36,528 nucleotides of DNA from a virus. Positions 1 through 9,400 of this stretch are shown here, one piece after another. The stretch covers positions 1 through 36,528 of IMG/VR virus record IMGVR_UViG_3300026512_000038. The stretch is one strand, 5' to 3'. The position numbers and the translations under genes were made by a program. The first letter of the stretch is position 1. The number at the start of each line of letters is the position of its first letter. The notes beneath the pieces were generated by a model. It made no database searches. It was not told the DNA's origin and was given only the letters and a program-made list of their open reading frames with translations.

Positions 1-127
1 ACGTAACGGAAACAGGAATAGTAGCAACTGACAGTATTAATGTAGAAAGAATTGATTATAATATATATGATTTTAATTTATTTCAAAATTTAGAGAAAAA
101 GCAGTTAATTTTTGGATATCATTGTAA
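1..127. repeat. Terminal direct repeat, left copy (circular closure)
   Basis: Bases 1-127 are identical to 36402-36528. A 127-base exact overlap is the usual mark of a circular contig from an assembler with k = 127, so this is most likely an assembly overlap and not a biological terminal repeat. The repeat lies inside one open reading frame that reads through it without a stop. Confidence 0.95.
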
Positions 128-740
128 GAAACTCCATCAGGTTTGGTGGAGTTTTGTTTCTAAAGAAGCAAGTGAAAAAGATAAAATTCTTTATTATGAT
201 TATCTTAATAAAAATTGGGGAATTTTGAATTTAAACATAAATATAATTGGGGACGCAATAAAAAAAGAAAATGCAAAAACATGGGACGAGATTGAACAAA
301 CATGGAATGAAATTGAGCAAATATGGGACGAAAACACAACTAGTTTAGAAGAAGATGTAATGATTTTAGGAGATAAAAGTGGAAAAATTTATAGGCTAAA
401 TGGATATAGCGACGATGTTAACGATATAACAATGGAATTGGAAACTATACAAGTAAATCCGTTTGCAGTTGAAGGCAAAAAAGCTAGATTGGGTTGGGTA
501 GATATTTTGGTAGATAGTGTGGATACATTTATTGTTGTAGATTTTTTTATAGATTATAATACAACTCCTTTTTTATCACGGGAGGTCAATCTAAACGGTG
601 AAGGGGAAAAATGGGTAAGGGTTCAATGTGGTGTAACTGCGGAATTTCATAAAATACGAATAAGAAATACTTCAAAAAAAGCAATAAAATTTTATGCCAT
701 AATATATTATTTTAAACCTGTAAGAAGCAGGACAAGATGA
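1..740 (+). CDS. Tail nozzle/stabilisation-like protein, C-terminal part of a gene split by the contig ends
   Basis: This is the 3' part of the gene that begins at 35630. The frame with codon starts at positions 3, 6, 9 and so on is open from the left end to the TGA at 738-740, and it matches the frame of the right-end gene once the 127-base overlap is collapsed. The joined product is 503 residues. The TTG at 225 is only an internal codon. The C-terminal part is beta-rich with a Trp/Glu repeat around an 'EIEQTWNEIEQIW' segment. The stop overlaps the ATG of the next gene (ATGA at 737-740), so the two are probably translationally coupled. Confidence 0.88.
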   Translation, partial: VTETGIVATDSINVERIDYNIYDFNLFQNLEKKQLIFGYHCKKLHQVWWSFVSKEASEKDKILYYDYLNKNWGILNLNINIIGDAIKKENAKTWDEIEQTWNEIEQIWDENTTSLEEDVMILGDKSGKIYRLNGYSDDVNDITMELETIQVNPFAVEGKKARLGWVDILVDSVDTFIVVDFFIDYNTTPFLSREVNLNGEGEKWVRVQCGVTAEFHKIRIRNTSKKAIKFYAIIYYFKPVRSRTR

Positions 741-1282
741 GTCAACTTAAAAAAGTCGAAAAACCTCTTGTTGAATTGTCACAATTAAAAGATGTCAAGA
801 TTGCATATAATTATTTTGATATAAGGGTAACGAGAGCGGATAAAGCTGATTATGCTGACATAGCAAAAAGTTTGGTTGGACACGAAGATGAGAAGATTGA
901 TGTATCTAATTTTATGCTTAAATCTGAATATGATCCAGATAACGATAAGAAGGTAGAGAGAGCAAAAGATGCTGATCATGCTGGTGTGGCAGATAGATTA
1001 AAGGATATGAGCAATATAATGTTTAAGTCTGAATACGATAAAGATAAAGATGGGAAGGTAGATAAAGCTCAATTTGCTGATGAGGCCAGACACGCCAATA
1101 TTGCTGACAAATTAAGTGATATGTCTGATATTATGTTAAAGTCTCAATATGATCAAAACAACGACGGGATTGTAGATAATTCAAAAAGATGGGATAAATC
1201 TAAGAAATATGTATCTCCTAATGAACCTAACTCTGCTGTTGGTAGAGATGGTGATTTTTGGTTTCAATATGAATGCTTATAG
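737..1282 (+). CDS. Tail fibre-like protein with three EF-hand/dockerin-like calcium loops
   Basis: The 181-residue product has three tandem repeats of about 38 residues (residues ~60-95, ~95-133, ~133-152). Each begins with a 'LKSEYD'-type motif followed by an Asp-rich loop: D66-x-D68-x-D70, D101-x-D103-x-D105-G, and D139-x-N-x-D143-G. The spacing fits EF-hand or dockerin calcium loops. Ala/Asp-rich 'ADKADYADIA'-type segments lie between them, as is common in phage fibre shafts. The gene sits between the nozzle gene and a beta-propeller fibre gene, and its start overlaps the previous stop. I infer a calcium-stabilised fibre or linker; I do not recognise a named family. Confidence 0.75.
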   Translation: MSQLKKVEKPLVELSQLKDVKIAYNYFDIRVTRADKADYADIAKSLVGHEDEKIDVSNFMLKSEYDPDNDKKVERAKDADHAGVADRLKDMSNIMFKSEYDKDKDGKVDKAQFADEARHANIADKLSDMSDIMLKSQYDQNNDGIVDNSKRWDKSKKYVSPNEPNSAVGRDGDFWFQYECL

Positions 1283-1291
1283 GAAACTACA

Positions 1292-2392
1292 GTGGGTAGG
1301 GGAATATTTACTAAGCAGAATAATCAGTGGTGTTCTGTAAAAAATATTTGGACTAAACATAATGGAGTATGGTGTTCAGTTAAAAAAGTATATACTAAAG
1401 TAAATGGGCAATGGTGCTTGTGCTTTCCGTCTGGTGGTTTTTGTAGTTATAACCTCTCTGAATTTCTACGTGATTTTACTATAGGCTATTCAGGAGGACT
1501 GACACCAACTGAAAGTCCTAGTTGTTTAATCTTTCATCAGCAAATGCACAATGATTATGAAACTACAAATATTGAAGTTTTTGATTCTAGTGGAAACTAC
1601 ATAAAAACAGCATGTGAATCTACTGGCTGGCCACAATGTGTTAGAAAGATAGGAGATAGAATTTGGTTTAGTTACACGGGGGCTGAATATGCTGGATTCT
1701 ATTCTATTCCTTGGGATGAAACTCTACAAATCTATCCTGCTACAGCACGGGATGAGGTAATTATAGATTATAATTGGGATGTAAAACAATCTCCTGATGG
1801 GAAAATTTTTATTTGCGGTGCTGAAGGAATGAGTGGAGGACATAAAATTAGTTATGTAGATGGAAACAATACAATTCCAATTATAGAAATAGGCGGAAAT
1901 TCATGTGGATTTGATTTTGATAATGAGGGAAATTTGTGGGCTGGGGAATATGTTTTAGGATTCTCTCCATCTATGCACATAGAACCCTGTCGTGTTGGCA
2001 TGTGGACAAAAGAAGCTATAGATAGTGCTTTGGCAGGAGCAACACTTGATTGGAGTGATGCCTCAGTTGTTATTGGGCTTGGGGCATTAACTATTGAAGA
2101 CCAGTCCTGTAATTGGGGGCCTAATGATATAGCAGTTGATTCACAAGGAAATGTTTACGTATCTATGAATACTTACTCTTCTTGGGATAGTTCCTCAGAA
2201 TATGGCCGTATAGTAAAATATTATCCTGATGGAGAAGGTGGTTACGTTATGGATGTGATTTGGGAAGCAGAACAACGTATCAATAAATGGGACTGGGTGA
2301 GGACTTTAGCTATAGACGGTTCAAACTTATTAACACACTTGGACATGACCCGAGGTAAAGATATTGACCGCTGTGAGGTGATTCAAATTTAA
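1292..2392 (+). CDS. Tail fibre/appendage protein with a beta-propeller-like C-terminal domain
   Basis: The start is GTG, with AGGA at 1281-1284 as its ribosome binding site. The 366-residue product opens with three short repeats ('WCSVKNIW', 'WCSVKKVY', 'WCLCF' segments, residues 7-45), each with Trp-Cys, which resemble fibre attachment repeats. The rest has blades of the form 'D..GNVYVS' and 'D..GNLWAG', typical of NHL/SMP-30-like six-bladed propellers. No catalytic motif is evident. From its place after the nozzle and the calcium-loop protein, I infer host-surface binding. Confidence 0.7.
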   Translation: MGRGIFTKQNNQWCSVKNIWTKHNGVWCSVKKVYTKVNGQWCLCFPSGGFCSYNLSEFLRDFTIGYSGGLTPTESPSCLIFHQQMHNDYETTNIEVFDSSGNYIKTACESTGWPQCVRKIGDRIWFSYTGAEYAGFYSIPWDETLQIYPATARDEVIIDYNWDVKQSPDGKIFICGAEGMSGGHKISYVDGNNTIPIIEIGGNSCGFDFDNEGNLWAGEYVLGFSPSMHIEPCRVGMWTKEAIDSALAGATLDWSDASVVIGLGALTIEDQSCNWGPNDIAVDSQGNVYVSMNTYSSWDSSSEYGRIVKYYPDGEGGYVMDVIWEAEQRINKWDWVRTLAIDGSNLLTHLDMTRGKDIDRCEVIQI

Positions 2393-2401
2393 GGAGGCTT
2401 T

Positions 2402-2812
2402 ATGCCCTTCATCGGAGATTTGGTCGTAAAACAACTGCCTGTAAAGGTCGTTAGAAAGCAATTTCTTTGGTTCTTCTCATGCAAAAAGACAGTTTTGGAG
2501 TGGCAAATCTATGAAGATCTAACCTACAGGGACGACAAACTAGGCATCATAGTCACGGTCGTAAAAGGTGCGGCGACGGACTTTGCTTCAATCCCTCGTC
2601 CTTTTTGGCCTATCCTTCCGCCAGTCGGTCGCTACTCTAAGGCAGCCGTAGTCCATGACTACTGCTACCGTAATGGCCTCTTCGACAGGCAAACGGCTGA
2701 CCTTCTTTTTCTCCATGCAATGGAGGAGCTTGGGGTAGCTAAATGGAAGAGACTCGTTATGTATAACGCTGTGAGAGTTTTTGGTTTTAGCGCATATAGA
2801 GGGCTTATATGA
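2402..2812 (+). CDS. DUF1353 family protein
   Basis: The 136-residue product has the DUF1353 signature: 'TDFASIPRPFWPILPP' (residues ~60-75) followed by a Gly-Arg-Tyr segment and 'VVHDYCYR'. These proteins are common in tail-fibre or lysis-proximal regions of tailed phages; their biochemical role is not established. A clear GGAGG precedes the ATG. The stop overlaps the next ATG (ATGA, 2809-2812). The gene looks less AT-rich than the fibre genes before it, which fits module exchange at this point. Confidence 0.85.
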   Translation: MPFIGDLVVKQLPVKVVRKQFLWFFSCKKTVLEWQIYEDLTYRDDKLGIIVTVVKGAATDFASIPRPFWPILPPVGRYSKAAVVHDYCYRNGLFDRQTADLLFLHAMEELGVAKWKRLVMYNAVRVFGFSAYRGLI

Positions 2813-4146
2813 TTTTGTTTATGTCAAATAGCGGAGAATGTTTACCGATAGCTTATAGAATGCAGAAGGAAGGCACGGAAGTTAAGGTATATTTACATAA
2901 TCTCAAATACAGAAAAAATTATGATAATATTCTCCCAAAGGTAGGGTTGAAAGATTTAAAACGTGCCGTCAAAAAAGCGGAGCTTATTATTTTTGATATC
3001 ACCAGGGTTAATGAGAAAACTCGTCAAGATATTGCCTTACTTAAGATGTTTGGAGCGTCTAAAAATTCTCCAACGGTTTTTGGCCCTGTTGCAGACGAAA
3101 TGAAGGCGATGGGGAAAAAGGTCATCGGTGCATCTACATGGACTGAAAAAATAGAGATGGACAGGAAGTTGGGAAGTGATATAGCTAAAAAGACAGGCTT
3201 AAAAGACCCTGAGTCGGTAGAATTTTCCTCGTTAAAAGAAGGGGTAAAGTTTTTAAAGACGGAAGGGCGTAAAGATTTATGGGTGTTTAAACCAGAGAAT
3301 AATCTTGACCTTGATATGACTTATGTTGAAAAGTTTCATGGTGAGCTAGCTGATAAGATCGCTAATGAATACCGTCAGAGATTAGGAACAGATAAAATAG
3401 AATTTATTTTACAAAAGAGGATGGAAGGGATTGAGATTTCAACTGAGATGTGGTTTAATGGTAAAGATGCTGTCCACTTTAATCACACGATAGAAGACAA
3501 GCGGTTAATGAATTTCAATTTAGGACCTGCAATTGGTAGCCAGAGCAATACGGTCTGGATTAAAAAAGATGAGAATGGGTTGCTGGTTAAGGAGCTTAAA
3601 AGGCTTATCCCTTATCTTAAGAGAGCAAATTATGTTGGTCCCATTGATATAAACGCTATTATTAGCAAAAAAGACCATAAACCTTATTTTTTGGAGTTCT
3701 CGCCTCGCTTTGGGTATGATGCTATATATTGCTTTTTGACGTTTATCAAAGGCAGTTTGACGGACTTCTTTCTAAATGGATTCCAAACTGAATTCTATGG
3801 CGGCTTTGCAAGTTCACAAAGGGTAACGATTCCACCCTTTCCTTATGCGGATAAAGAATTACTTGACGCTATGGCAAAGGATATTTTAATAAAAAATAAA
3901 CTGGAAGATTTTTGGATGGAAGATGTTTACATGGATGATAAAGGCAATATCCGATGCGCAGGGTCTGATGGGATTATTGGAGTAGTAGCGGAGCGGGGCA
4001 ATAGTTTAGGCGGGTCTGTTGGGAATGTGTATAGAAAAATTGATAAATTAAAGATTGCTTCCTATATCCAATACCGAACCGATTTGGGTAAAAGAAGCAG
4101 CAAAGCTCTAAAAACCTTTAAAGAGTGGGGGATTACAGTTTTATGA
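2809..4146 (+). CDS. ATP-grasp ligase, PurD-like
   Basis: The 445-residue product has the layout of phosphoribosylamine-glycine ligase-type ATP-grasp enzymes: an N-terminal Rossmann-like part ('MILFMSNSGE'), a central ATP-binding region ('DLWVFKPENN', ~residues 158-167), and the metal-binding end 'PYFLEFSPRFGYD' (~residues 288-301), like the 'LEFNARFGDPE' segment of PurD. True purine synthesis is unlikely in a phage tail module. The gene overlaps the stop of DUF1353 and the start of a GNAT-like gene (ATGA both times). I infer a ligase that modifies a virion protein, peptide or cell-wall precursor; the substrate cannot be read from the sequence. Confidence 0.75.
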   Translation: MILFMSNSGECLPIAYRMQKEGTEVKVYLHNLKYRKNYDNILPKVGLKDLKRAVKKAELIIFDITRVNEKTRQDIALLKMFGASKNSPTVFGPVADEMKAMGKKVIGASTWTEKIEMDRKLGSDIAKKTGLKDPESVEFSSLKEGVKFLKTEGRKDLWVFKPENNLDLDMTYVEKFHGELADKIANEYRQRLGTDKIEFILQKRMEGIEISTEMWFNGKDAVHFNHTIEDKRLMNFNLGPAIGSQSNTVWIKKDENGLLVKELKRLIPYLKRANYVGPIDINAIISKKDHKPYFLEFSPRFGYDAIYCFLTFIKGSLTDFFLNGFQTEFYGGFASSQRVTIPPFPYADKELLDAMAKDILIKNKLEDFWMEDVYMDDKGNIRCAGSDGIIGVVAERGNSLGGSVGNVYRKIDKLKIASYIQYRTDLGKRSSKALKTFKEWGITVL

Positions 4147-4541
4147 GTAAGTTACGTTGGGTAAGGGCTAAAACTTTTTTAAAGATACCGCCACATCTTT
4201 TTAAGATTAAGGGCGTTAATATAAGAGTAGACAGGGTTTATGCTTTTGACCATATAGCGCAAGACCCTTATAACTTATTGTTTTTGCTAGAAGATAAAAA
4301 GGGTAAGGTTAAAGGTTTTTGCTGGGCAATAATCAATCCCCTTGATAACGTCCTTCACGTAAATATTTTATCCGTTGAGAAAGATCTTTACAATAAAGGG
4401 ATTGTCAAACAGGTTCATGATATGTTAAAAAAAATCAAAGACAAGCTGGAGCTGGACAAAATTGAATGGCGGACGACAAGGCCAAATGCTTTTAAAAAGT
4501 TGCTTGGAGCAAAGGTTTCAGCAACGATAATGGAGGTCTAA
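4143..4541 (+). CDS. GNAT-fold-like protein, positional equivalent of T7 gp13
   Basis: I chose the ATG at 4143, which overlaps the previous stop (ATGA), over the in-frame GTG at 4125. The 132-residue product has a GNAT-like order: two central strands ('GFCWAI', 'LHVNILSV'), a degenerate acetyl-CoA loop 'YNKGIV' where Gly-x-Gly would be usual, a helix, and a final 'EWRTTRPNAFKKLLGAK' segment. The weak loop suggests a structural or altered-activity member. Its size and place before the presumed ejection proteins match T7 gene 13 (138 residues). It may be either a modifying enzyme paired with the ATP-grasp gene or a virion core protein. Confidence 0.6.
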   Translation: MSKLRWVRAKTFLKIPPHLFKIKGVNIRVDRVYAFDHIAQDPYNLLFLLEDKKGKVKGFCWAIINPLDNVLHVNILSVEKDLYNKGIVKQVHDMLKKIKDKLELDKIEWRTTRPNAFKKLLGAKVSATIMEV

Positions 4542-4542
4542 T

Positions 4543-5382
4543 ATGGGTGGTGTTAAAGATTTTCTCTTTGGCAGCAAGCAAAAAGTAAAAACTAAAAAGA
4601 CGGAAGTATTGACTCCAGGGCAGATGGAGTTGTTGGATGAGTTGACCAATCTGCTCAAAGGGCAATTAGGTCAAGGCGTTGAACCTTATCCAGGGCAATT
4701 AGTCCCTGGGGCCTCTGAAATACAACAGCAGTTATTTGAGATGTTAATGCCGTCTGGTGGTGCGGTTGGTGGGCTTACAAAGCAAGGAGCCGATTATATC
4801 TCTCAGTTAATGCAGCAGCAATTTAATCCTGAAGAGGCGCAGGATTATTGGCAACGGGCGTATGTAAAACCAGCGCAAAGGACATGGGAGGAGACGGTAG
4901 TTCCAGAAGTGATGGAGCGCTATGCAGGGCAAAACGCCCTTGATAGCGGCGCAGCAAGACGAGCATTAGCAAAAAGCTGGGGCGATGTCCAGAGCCAATT
5001 AAATGCTGAGCTTGCTAAAATACTTTGGGGTGAAAAGCAAAGCCTAACACAAAGGCAGGATACAGCATCTCAATTAGGATTAAACTTATTGCCACAAGTG
5101 ATAGGTATGGGCGAGGAGCAGAGAGGTATAACGCAGGAGATGTTGCAAGAGCCGTATCAGAAGTGGCAAATGAGCCAGCCTTGGGCGAATCCATGGTTAC
5201 AATATCTCCCAACAACACTAGGAACGAACCCTTACCAAGTTAATACTTACACGACAGGCGGCGGTGGCGGTTTATTGGGCGGATTAATGCCATCATTAGG
5301 GCGTGCAGGTATGGGCGCCACTTTAGGTCACTTTATTCCAGGGATGGGTGCTGCAAAGGGTGCTTTGCTGGCTTTACTGTAA
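4543..5382 (+). CDS. Putative internal virion (ejection) protein, T7 gp14-like by position
   Basis: The 279-residue product has a charged N-terminus with a Lys/Thr stretch, a Gln-rich helical middle including 'ALDSGAARRALAKSWGDV' (~residues 131-148), and a glycine-rich hydrophobic C-terminus (~residues 238-279) that could enter a membrane. This is the usual look of the small pore-forming ejected protein of podoviruses. GGAGG lies inside the end of the upstream gene. It is followed by a 128-bp gap and two larger candidate ejection proteins. No sequence-level family assignment is made. Confidence 0.6.
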   Translation: MGGVKDFLFGSKQKVKTKKTEVLTPGQMELLDELTNLLKGQLGQGVEPYPGQLVPGASEIQQQLFEMLMPSGGAVGGLTKQGADYISQLMQQQFNPEEAQDYWQRAYVKPAQRTWEETVVPEVMERYAGQNALDSGAARRALAKSWGDVQSQLNAELAKILWGEKQSLTQRQDTASQLGLNLLPQVIGMGEEQRGITQEMLQEPYQKWQMSQPWANPWLQYLPTTLGTNPYQVNTYTTGGGGGLLGGLMPSLGRAGMGATLGHFIPGMGAAKGALLALL

Positions 5383-5510
5383 AAATAATGCCCTTTTAAG
5401 GCGCTTTAAAATTAAAACAGGTATTATAACCTATAAAGTTAAATAAACGGTGTTTAAAAAGCCATTATTAAATTTTGACAATTATTTTAATATTTTAAAG
5501 GAGCAAAAAA
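5383..5510. other. Intergenic gap before the second ejection-protein gene
   Basis: This is a 128-bp AT-rich gap inside an otherwise tightly packed late operon. It holds 'GCCCTTTTAAGGC' near 5390 and 'GTTTAAAAAGCC' near 5452, words that resemble ones in the gap at 24149-24299. A TTGACA at 5475-5480 has no acceptable -10 box at the right spacing. AAAGGAG at 5497-5503 serves the next gene. Confidence 0.5.
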
Positions 5511-6491
5511 ATGTATATAGGGCATTTGCCTGATAGATGGTCTCAGTTGGGGCAATTATTAGGCACTGGGATGTCGCAAGGGCTACAAAGTTTTAGGCAG
5601 AACTGGGCGAAAGAGACAGCGCTTAATAAATTGCAAGAAGTTTTGGGCGCTGGCAAGCCAGTTACATCGCAGCAGTTAGTAAAAACGTTGGCGCAGATAA
5701 ATGACCCTATGGCGAAACTATATGCTCTCCAGATGTTTAAACAAGCGTCAGGGATAACAGATCCTTCAAAGCAGTGGTTAAAGATGGGTCCTGGTGATAT
5801 ATATTATAATATAGCGACGGGGACAATGGTAAAGGCGCCTAGTAAGCCAATGAAAGTCAGTGAGGGGGAAACAGTTATTGACCCTGATACAGGTAAGTCA
5901 ATTTATAAAGGTAAAAGGCATCTTACCAAAAATGATGTTATAACTATAATTGACCAAAAAACTGGACGTCAATTATTAGTTCCATATAATAGTGCTGTAA
6001 GGTTACAAAAGAAAAATCCTGACAGATATGTATTGCCTCAAAAAGTAACTTTAACAAAGACGTTATCTGATGGAAGGATAAGAGAGGTTGATGTTCCTTT
6101 TGGTTCTAAGATGTATTATAAATTTATAAAACAGGGCTTTGAATTAGGGGATATTAAAGGAACTCCTGAAATGAAAGCATCAGAGGCGCTTAAGAGAATC
6201 TCTCAAATAAAAAAGGCGATGGCAACGTTGGAAAAAACTGACATAGTAACGGCGTCTTTAGCTGCGGTCAATCCAGCGTTAAAGGATATGGTAGGGCAGA
6301 AAATGAATCCTGCTTTAAAAAAGCAATTAATTAAGCAATGGAATACTGAAATTGCTTATTTAAATAGATTTATTCCAGAAGGGTATCAAGGCGAGTCAAT
6401 AGAGGACGAAACGTCGTTAGAGCCTAGTCCTGACCCTAGTCCCGCACCCGCAGCAGAGAATTATTATAGAAAGTATTTTCTAGGGAGATAA
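5511..6491 (+). CDS. Putative internal virion protein, T7 gp15-like by position
   Basis: The 326-residue product has an N-terminal helical part ('LGTGMSQGLQSFRQNW'), a middle with beta-rich 'GDIYYNIATGTMV' and 'VIDPDTGKSIYKGK' segments, and a C-terminal Pro/Ser/Glu tail. I recognise no family. It lies between a gp14-like gene and a giant polyvalent gene, three bases before the latter's start, so it is probably part of the ejected core or its chaperone. It is much shorter than T7 gp15 (747 residues), so the parallel is positional only. Confidence 0.55.
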   Translation: MYIGHLPDRWSQLGQLLGTGMSQGLQSFRQNWAKETALNKLQEVLGAGKPVTSQQLVKTLAQINDPMAKLYALQMFKQASGITDPSKQWLKMGPGDIYYNIATGTMVKAPSKPMKVSEGETVIDPDTGKSIYKGKRHLTKNDVITIIDQKTGRQLLVPYNSAVRLQKKNPDRYVLPQKVTLTKTLSDGRIREVDVPFGSKMYYKFIKQGFELGDIKGTPEMKASEALKRISQIKKAMATLEKTDIVTASLAAVNPALKDMVGQKMNPALKKQLIKQWNTEIAYLNRFIPEGYQGESIEDETSLEPSPDPSPAPAAENYYRKYFLGR

Positions 6492-6493
6492 TA

Positions 6494-9400
6494 ATGCTTT
6501 TATTGCAAAAAGTATTAGAGGATAGAGATCCTGCTTTTAAAAGTTTGACTCCGCAGGAAAAGAGCCAAGTTATTGTCCAGTTAGCGAACCAGCCAAGTAA
6601 ATTGTTTCAAGTTTTACGGGATAGAGACCCAGACTTTAAAAACTTATCTTTTGAGGAGAAAAAACAGGTATGGGAGCGGTTATTAAATGACGTCAAGCAG
6701 AAGCAAGGAACGGATCTTTTAAAGAGTGAATTAGCTATCAAACAAGACACGCAAGGGATAGAAGAGCCACCTAATATTTTTACAATGGGGAAAAAGGCGG
6801 GTAAAGCGCTATCAAACGTTGAGCATGCTGCTAGGGGACTTGCTGAAACGGGTGCGTCCTTTGGGACTAGCACGGTTGCTTTCCCTGTTAGTGGCTTAGG
6901 GATGTTATATCACTTGGGGAAAGCTTTTGCTACAAAGGGGAAAATAGACGATGAGGACTTAAGAGCAGCGGAAGAGTTTGGCAATAAGATAGCATCTTAT
7001 TTACAGTATCAGCCACAAACAGAATATGGCAAAATTTATAATGAATATCTTAGCAAGGTAATGTCTATTCCGCATGAAGCCGTTGTGGCCGCTGGTAACA
7101 AATTGGTAGAGAGAGGGTGGCATCCAGCACTTGTGACGGCTTTAACGACTCCAGCGGAACTTGCTGCTTATGGGGTCTTGTTTAAAGGGTTAGAAAAACC
7201 TTTTGAAAGACCTGCAGTGCCAGAGATTAAAGCACCTAAAGATTTCTTAAAACCAGCAGAAGAGCCAAAAACAGCGCCTAAAGAACCAGAACCAGAAGTG
7301 CCTAAAGAACCCACCGAACCAACAGAGCCAGAAGTAAAGCCTGAGCCTGAAACACCAAAACCAGAAGTAAAACCAGAACCAAAGACAGAGCCAGCGCCAG
7401 AATCGGTAGAAACAGGCAAAAAACCTGAACGTGAACCCTGGCAGATGACCCTTGAGGAGTATAAAAAAGAATATTTTAAACCTGGGAGTGCTTATAATGA
7501 AGAGGCGCAGGAAACTTGGAGAACTTGGCAAAAACAAAAGTTGCAGGGCATAAGAGGGAAAAATGAAGAGCCACCTTATGGTATTAAGGATTTTAAAGAT
7601 TTAGTAGATAAGATGGCAAGGGATTTTCATAAATATGAAGTGGATATGGCTTTAACGAAACAAGAGCCTGTTCTAGAAACCGTCTTAAAAGATTATCCTG
7701 ATTTGCAAAAAAAATATAATATAAAATTAAAGCCAAAATCTGAAATTAAAACATCAGAACCTGAACCAACACCTGAAGTAGAGCTACCTAAAGAAACGCA
7801 AGCTAATGAAATACGAGAAGGAGAACGAGGATTAGGTCCAAAAGAAGTTTGGGAGATGACGGCGGATGACTATGCTGAGAAAGTAGGTGCGGTTACCCCT
7901 GTTGAGCGCTCTATGGCTAGGCAAGAATGGAAGGATAAAGTTTGGGACGCCTACAGAGAAGGCAAATTTTACCTTAGCGCTGCAACTGATGACGTTATAA
8001 GAGTTATAGAAAAACGAGAAGGACTTTATGATTATGAGCCAGAAAGTTATGCACAAGAATATCAGCCGCCAGATAAAGAAGACTATTCTCATGCTTATTA
8101 TCAGGAGGGTCTTAATGAAGTAAAAAAACAAATGTTAGAGAATTATGAAAGAGTTCGCAATGTTTTATATGATTATGGTATAAATTCTAAAGACCTTACG
8201 TCTCATGCTGGGCAGCCTGGGCTGCAGATGATTAGAAGTAAATTTGGTTTTAAGGCAGTCAAAAAGAAAGGCTTACCTTTAGACGAGTTAGGTCAAAGAA
8301 TACAGGGAGTGGCGCCTGAGTTGCTGCCTGAAAATCCAGACGCTAATGATGTGTATAACCTGCTGGATGAGCTTCCAGCAAAAAGGGATATCCAAAACTA
8401 TACGGGGAGAGTAAAATATCGTGTAGACAAAGAGGAAGAGGCAGAACCAGCTAAAAGTAGTATTGAATTTAATCCTATCCCAAAAGGCAAGCGCAGGTCT
8501 GCTATTATAAAACTTCTATCCAAAAAGCTAGATGTTCCCATCCGTATTGGTAAATTTAGGACCAACAAAGGGAAAATACGTGGGATTTATAAGCCTACCG
8601 AGAAGGTTATCCGTCTCGCCAAAGCTAATGATATTGAAACTCTTTCTCACGAAATAGGGCATCACATCCAAAAGTTGTTAGGGTTTCCTGATGCCCTGCC
8701 TGATGAGGTGCGCAAACTTGCTTATGAGGGGGCAGATGACCTTGACTCAGAAGGCTTTGCAGAATTTGTAAGGTATTATATAACAAAGCCAGGTAAGGTC
8801 AAAAAAGAAGCACCAAATTTTTACGCTGAATTTGAGAGACGTTTGGAGATGTTTCCTGATGTCCAAGATGTTTTGGATAAGGCAAGAGAGGCATGGCACA
8901 TATGGCAACAATCGCCAGCAGTAGCCAGGATTGATTCTTTTATCGTAAGGGGTGGCAAAAAGAAGCCATTACTTACAAAGGAAAAATTAAACCAAATTTA
9001 TACGCAAGTAAAAGATGACCTACATCCCTTGCAGGTTCTTAAGAAAGAAGCCGAGAAAAGGGCAGGGCGCAAATTGTTTTCTTTTGAAGATCCGTATGTA
9101 TTAGCTCGTCTAACACGAGGCTGGGCAAGGAAAGCCGAGCAATTCTTAAAGTATAGAACTTTCCAATATGATTTTGAGACAGGCGTAAAATTTACGGGTA
9201 AGAGCTTAAAAGACATTCTTAAACCTGTTGCAAAAAGAGGTGAGCTGTCTTTATTGGAAGATTATTTAATCGCCAAAAGAGCCATAAATGATGAGCGTAT
9301 TCTTAAAGGGTTTAAGGGCATTATTGCTAAGAAAGATTTTGAGACTGTTGTTGAGCAATTAGAGCCTAAATTTAAAGATGTTGCAGAAGAGCTTTATAAA

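Noticed and set aside
225-740. A 171-codon gene starting at TTG 225
   Set aside because: The frame is open upstream to the left end and joins the gene from 35630 across the circle; TTG 225 has no ribosome binding site.
5475-5480. TTGACA as a promoter before the 5511 gene
   Set aside because: No acceptable -10 box at 15-19 bases; the gene is inside the late operon.
7168-7537. Two minus-strand frames with Gly/Ser or Phe/Trp-rich products
   Set aside because: They are mirror frames of the Pro/Glu/Lys linker of the 1679-residue protein.
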